Source of the DNA: Schistosoma mansoni
Taxonomy: Eukaryota; Platyhelminthes; Trematoda; Strigeidida; Schistosomatidae
DNA: 64,000 bases
Reading direction: 5' to 3'
Assembly (NCBI RefSeq): GCF_000237925.1
Contig: NC_031502.1
Location: 5,305,296 to 5,369,295, forward strand
Part shown: in pieces, positions 61,541 to 64,000 of the stretch
Layout of the letters: each line of letters starts with the position of its first letter
Position numbering within the stretch: the stretch's first letter is position 1
Made by a program: the position numbers and the translations under genes
The notes under the pieces: generated by a model
Database searches by the model: none
What the model saw: only the letters and a program-made list of their open reading frames with translations
What the model was told of the DNA's origin: nothing

Positions 61541-61754
61541 TGTAGTGGGGCCCTTCATTTTGACGTCACTTAGATCGAACGGTGTTATCGACGAATTCAC
61601 TACTTTAGTAGCTCAATGTCCGACTCCAATTGGATCGTATAAACGTTATTGAAATATACATATCGGCTATCCTCGTATATAATTATCTAATTAATCCGCG
61701 TTAGTGAATAACGGAATTAATTAAGTCAAATATGAGAATGAATTTCAAATACGT

Positions 61755-62070
61755 ATATTTCATACAATCGCTGATCCAGACAAACGAGCGAAGAAAAGAG
61801 AGCGGTTGAGATGTGTGAACCAACTGGATTTAATCAAGCGGTAATCGATATTTGTAGCCGAACAAAATTACGTTACAGACATGTGATGAGTAAGATAAGT
61901 TATAAACACACATGCACTCATATAAAAACAGTCAGAGTTGATAAGTGAATAATTAACAAGGTTAAAACGTGACTCAAGGAGAATTGTTAAGTTGACCTGT
62001 CCAGAAGCTAGAATAAGTTATGTAGGCCTAACATAGTAACTGACACTATAACGCGGTACCCGTTAGCCAT
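61755..62070. repeat. Dispersed repeat, copy 2 (partner at 28,215-28,710)
   Basis: Resembles 28,215-28,710 in order and orientation. No ORF; family unknown. Confidence 0.4.
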
Positions 62071-63124
62071 GTGTTAAAATTAATTTTCAGAAAATGTAGC
62101 GTTGAGTTTATTGATTCAATATATTTTGATCTCATGGTGGTTTATATTCGAGTATGGATTACTGCATTTCTTTATATCATATTCTTACCATTCTATTGCT
62201 TTATCATAGGATACAATTTCAAAATATTTTGTCAAACATGTAATAGCTTGTAATGTATTTGCCTTCTATTGGGACAGTGAACTTGAAATTTACGTTCACT
62301 TGTTTGGGATGAAGGCCAAATTTATTGCTCTTATCGATCTCTATTGTTTTTTAACAGAGAGCAACATGTAAATTATTGAGGTGAAGTTAATTCCTCGTCT
62401 GGGCCAAATTCATGCAACGTTATCTTACGACATTACACAGTGACTTAAGTGTTAAGAAATGAGTTATAAATGTCTATGTCTATTTTCTGCGTGATTATTT
62501 TGATAGGCTTTTATTGACTTTGTCATAGCGAATAATTTTGTATACTTCTTAGTTGTATAATCTTTAGTGGAATTCTGACTGTATCCACACTTACGACTGA
62601 TTGACTAAAAAACAGTTTGTGAAAATCACATGAATTTAAAAGTTTTAACTGGTTTGAGTTTATTTCACTGTATAGTTCTAAACAAAACTCGTAAAAAGCA
62701 AATAAAATTAAGTTGTCATTAGGGTAACTGTTTTTTTAACAGATTAACATTGGCTTTGTAATTATTTAAAAGTAGATAGTATTGTACTACTGAATTATTT
62801 TATCATGGAATTAATCATAATTGCCCTTCTTTGACCGTACTAGGATCTAACCCGTATATTTTATATCTCATAGTTAGTGCATTCATTATCATATCACGAT
62901 ATATTATGATCTTCATCTTTTATCATCGATACTGGTTATTTCACTTCATGTGGTTGGATTCTATCCATCCGAATATAATCATTTATTTTGGTAAATTTGT
63001 CTTGACAGTAACATAAGTTTAATTACTTTATTAATCTCAGGTCTATCTATGATAATCTACAACAAAGTGGGAACTTATAAAAATAGAGAATGGTTATATT
63101 GCTAGACCTTAAAGCAGCATATTC
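62071..63124. other. Unassigned AT-rich sequence
   Basis: Short open frames only; none resembles the missing C-terminal transmembrane exons of the SLC17A9-like gene. Confidence 0.5.
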
Positions 63125-63775
63125 GTTGGTCACTACTATTCGGTCATACGTATCTTCAAGCCACTCCTCGTGTATCTTGGGATAATGGAGTTTGAAATTC
63201 TCAGGTTAGACACTGAGTACTGTGTAATAATGGCAAGTCGATTGATGTGATACTGAATATTTATCGTCTGAGATACTTAGGACATGTATTACGTATCCCC
63301 ATCTGCCTACCTCGATGCTCGATAATGGTTGGTTTAGGAGTGGGTTCGAAATTTGATAGCGGAAGACAAACGAAAATATAGCGTCTGTTCATGATTTCAC
63401 TAACTGTTGTGCTGAGTCATGTAGATAACTGCAGATTACCTGATTGAGGTTTGGGTGATTTTCATAATCAGTGACATAGCTCAAAATCGTTCACAATGGC
63501 GTCGCTACATCCACCTTTTAAATGTACGTATAAATAATTCATATGATTCACTTTGCATAGATATATTTTATTTGAAACTTTTTCCGTAAAAAATGTGCTT
63601 GATATCTGTTTAAAGGTACTGTCAAAACATGTACCACTTGGTTTTTATTACTTAAAGGATTTCTGAAGTACATGGATCACCTCATTGTCTTCCCGTTAGT
63701 CAACCAGCCAACCATTAGAAGCGTAGAAGCTATCACATATGCCCATCGGTTCAAGTTGCCACGCAATAATAAATC
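63125..63775 (+). mobile_element. RTE-class LINE 3' end, decayed
   Basis: Plus-strand matches to the RTE C-terminal region (GTCTGAGATACTTAGGACATG near 63,266; SLTVVLSHVDNCRLPD-like reading near 63,398) and the tail with CCCATCGGTTCAAGTTGCCA at 63,740. Frame interrupted several times. Confidence 0.6.
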
Positions 63776-63943
63776 AATACGATGGAATTGTTAAGATTAA
63801 TGTCACATTAGCAAACGTAGTAACAGTATTACTGTTGGTAGGAAACATTAAAGATAGATAGTACGATTCTATGAGAAAGGATGAGTTCACGGAATGAAAA
63901 GTACAGGAATATTTTAGATCTCGAACGTTTAAGAGAATTTCAC

Positions 63944-64000
63944 ATATTATTTATTTAAACACATAAACATTAGTACAAAAAGGCACGATTCTATGAGACA
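63944..64000 (-). mobile_element. (TAAA)n-tailed interspersed repeat, copy 5 (cut by window edge)
   Basis: Starts with TTATTTATTTAAACACATAA followed by the repeat's terminal sequence, as at 22,405 and 48,650. The rest is beyond the window. Confidence 0.55.

Noticed and set aside
59554-64000. Search for the TM7-TM12 exons of the SLC17A9-like transporter
   Set aside because: No exon with matching phase and transmembrane pattern was found; they are presumed to lie beyond the right edge.
1-64000. CRISPR arrays, bacterial operons, rRNA genes
   Set aside because: No regularly spaced repeats of that kind, no rRNA-like sequence, and all gene evidence is eukaryotic and spliced.

Overview
The window is AT-rich animal DNA, most likely from a blood fluke (Schistosoma). 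The reasons are long introns packed with flatworm-type retroelements (RTE/SR2-like and CR1-like LINEs, Penelope-like fragments, Ty3/gypsy fossils) and SM-alpha-type short repeats that carry hammerhead ribozymes. Species was not determined, and no database search was possible. Nearly all single-frame ORFs are noise; the real host genes were read by joining short exons at GT-AG borders with matching phases.

Layout. 1-3,057: 3' part of a dead Ty3/gypsy element (copy A). 3,565-4,040: 3' end of a CR1-like LINE. 5,503-34,201 (+): a complete-looking EPS15-type endocytic adaptor in 14 exons, about 894 residues, with two EH domains, a coiled coil, nine DPF motifs and a C-terminal ubiquitin-interacting motif. 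Its introns hold RTE LINE tails, hammerhead-bearing short repeats, a Penelope-like RT remnant, another gypsy fossil and microsatellites. 34,202-37,100: no gene seen. 37,101 to about 42,650: a second, LTR-flanked copy of the gypsy fossil (copy B), with a foreign solo LTR inside it. 44,570-46,440: a decayed CR1-like LINE. 47,383-49,170: two copies of a (TAAA)n-tailed repeat with a short repeat between them. 49,810-59,553 and beyond the right edge (+): five internal exons of an SLC17-family transporter most like SLC17A9 (vesicular nucleotide transporter); its first exon and C-terminal half were not found. 59,554-64,000: mostly repeats.

The two host genes are not an operon. One is a clathrin-endocytosis adaptor that binds AP-2 and ubiquitinated cargo; the other is a membrane transporter. 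They lie on the same strand about 15.6 kb apart, separated by the gypsy copy B and LINE debris.

The most interesting signals are: (i) a short repeat at 6.6-6.98 kb whose minus strand has every conserved hammerhead core base, while five related copies in the window are decayed, four of them by the same change at the catalytic G12; (ii) two dead gypsy copies 38 kb apart that are almost identical over 2.58 kb but only about 80% alike next to that block, and an LTR pair with a perfectly identical 250-bp core and diverged edges, both resembling gene-conversion tracts; (iii) an EPS15 that appears to start directly at its second EH domain.
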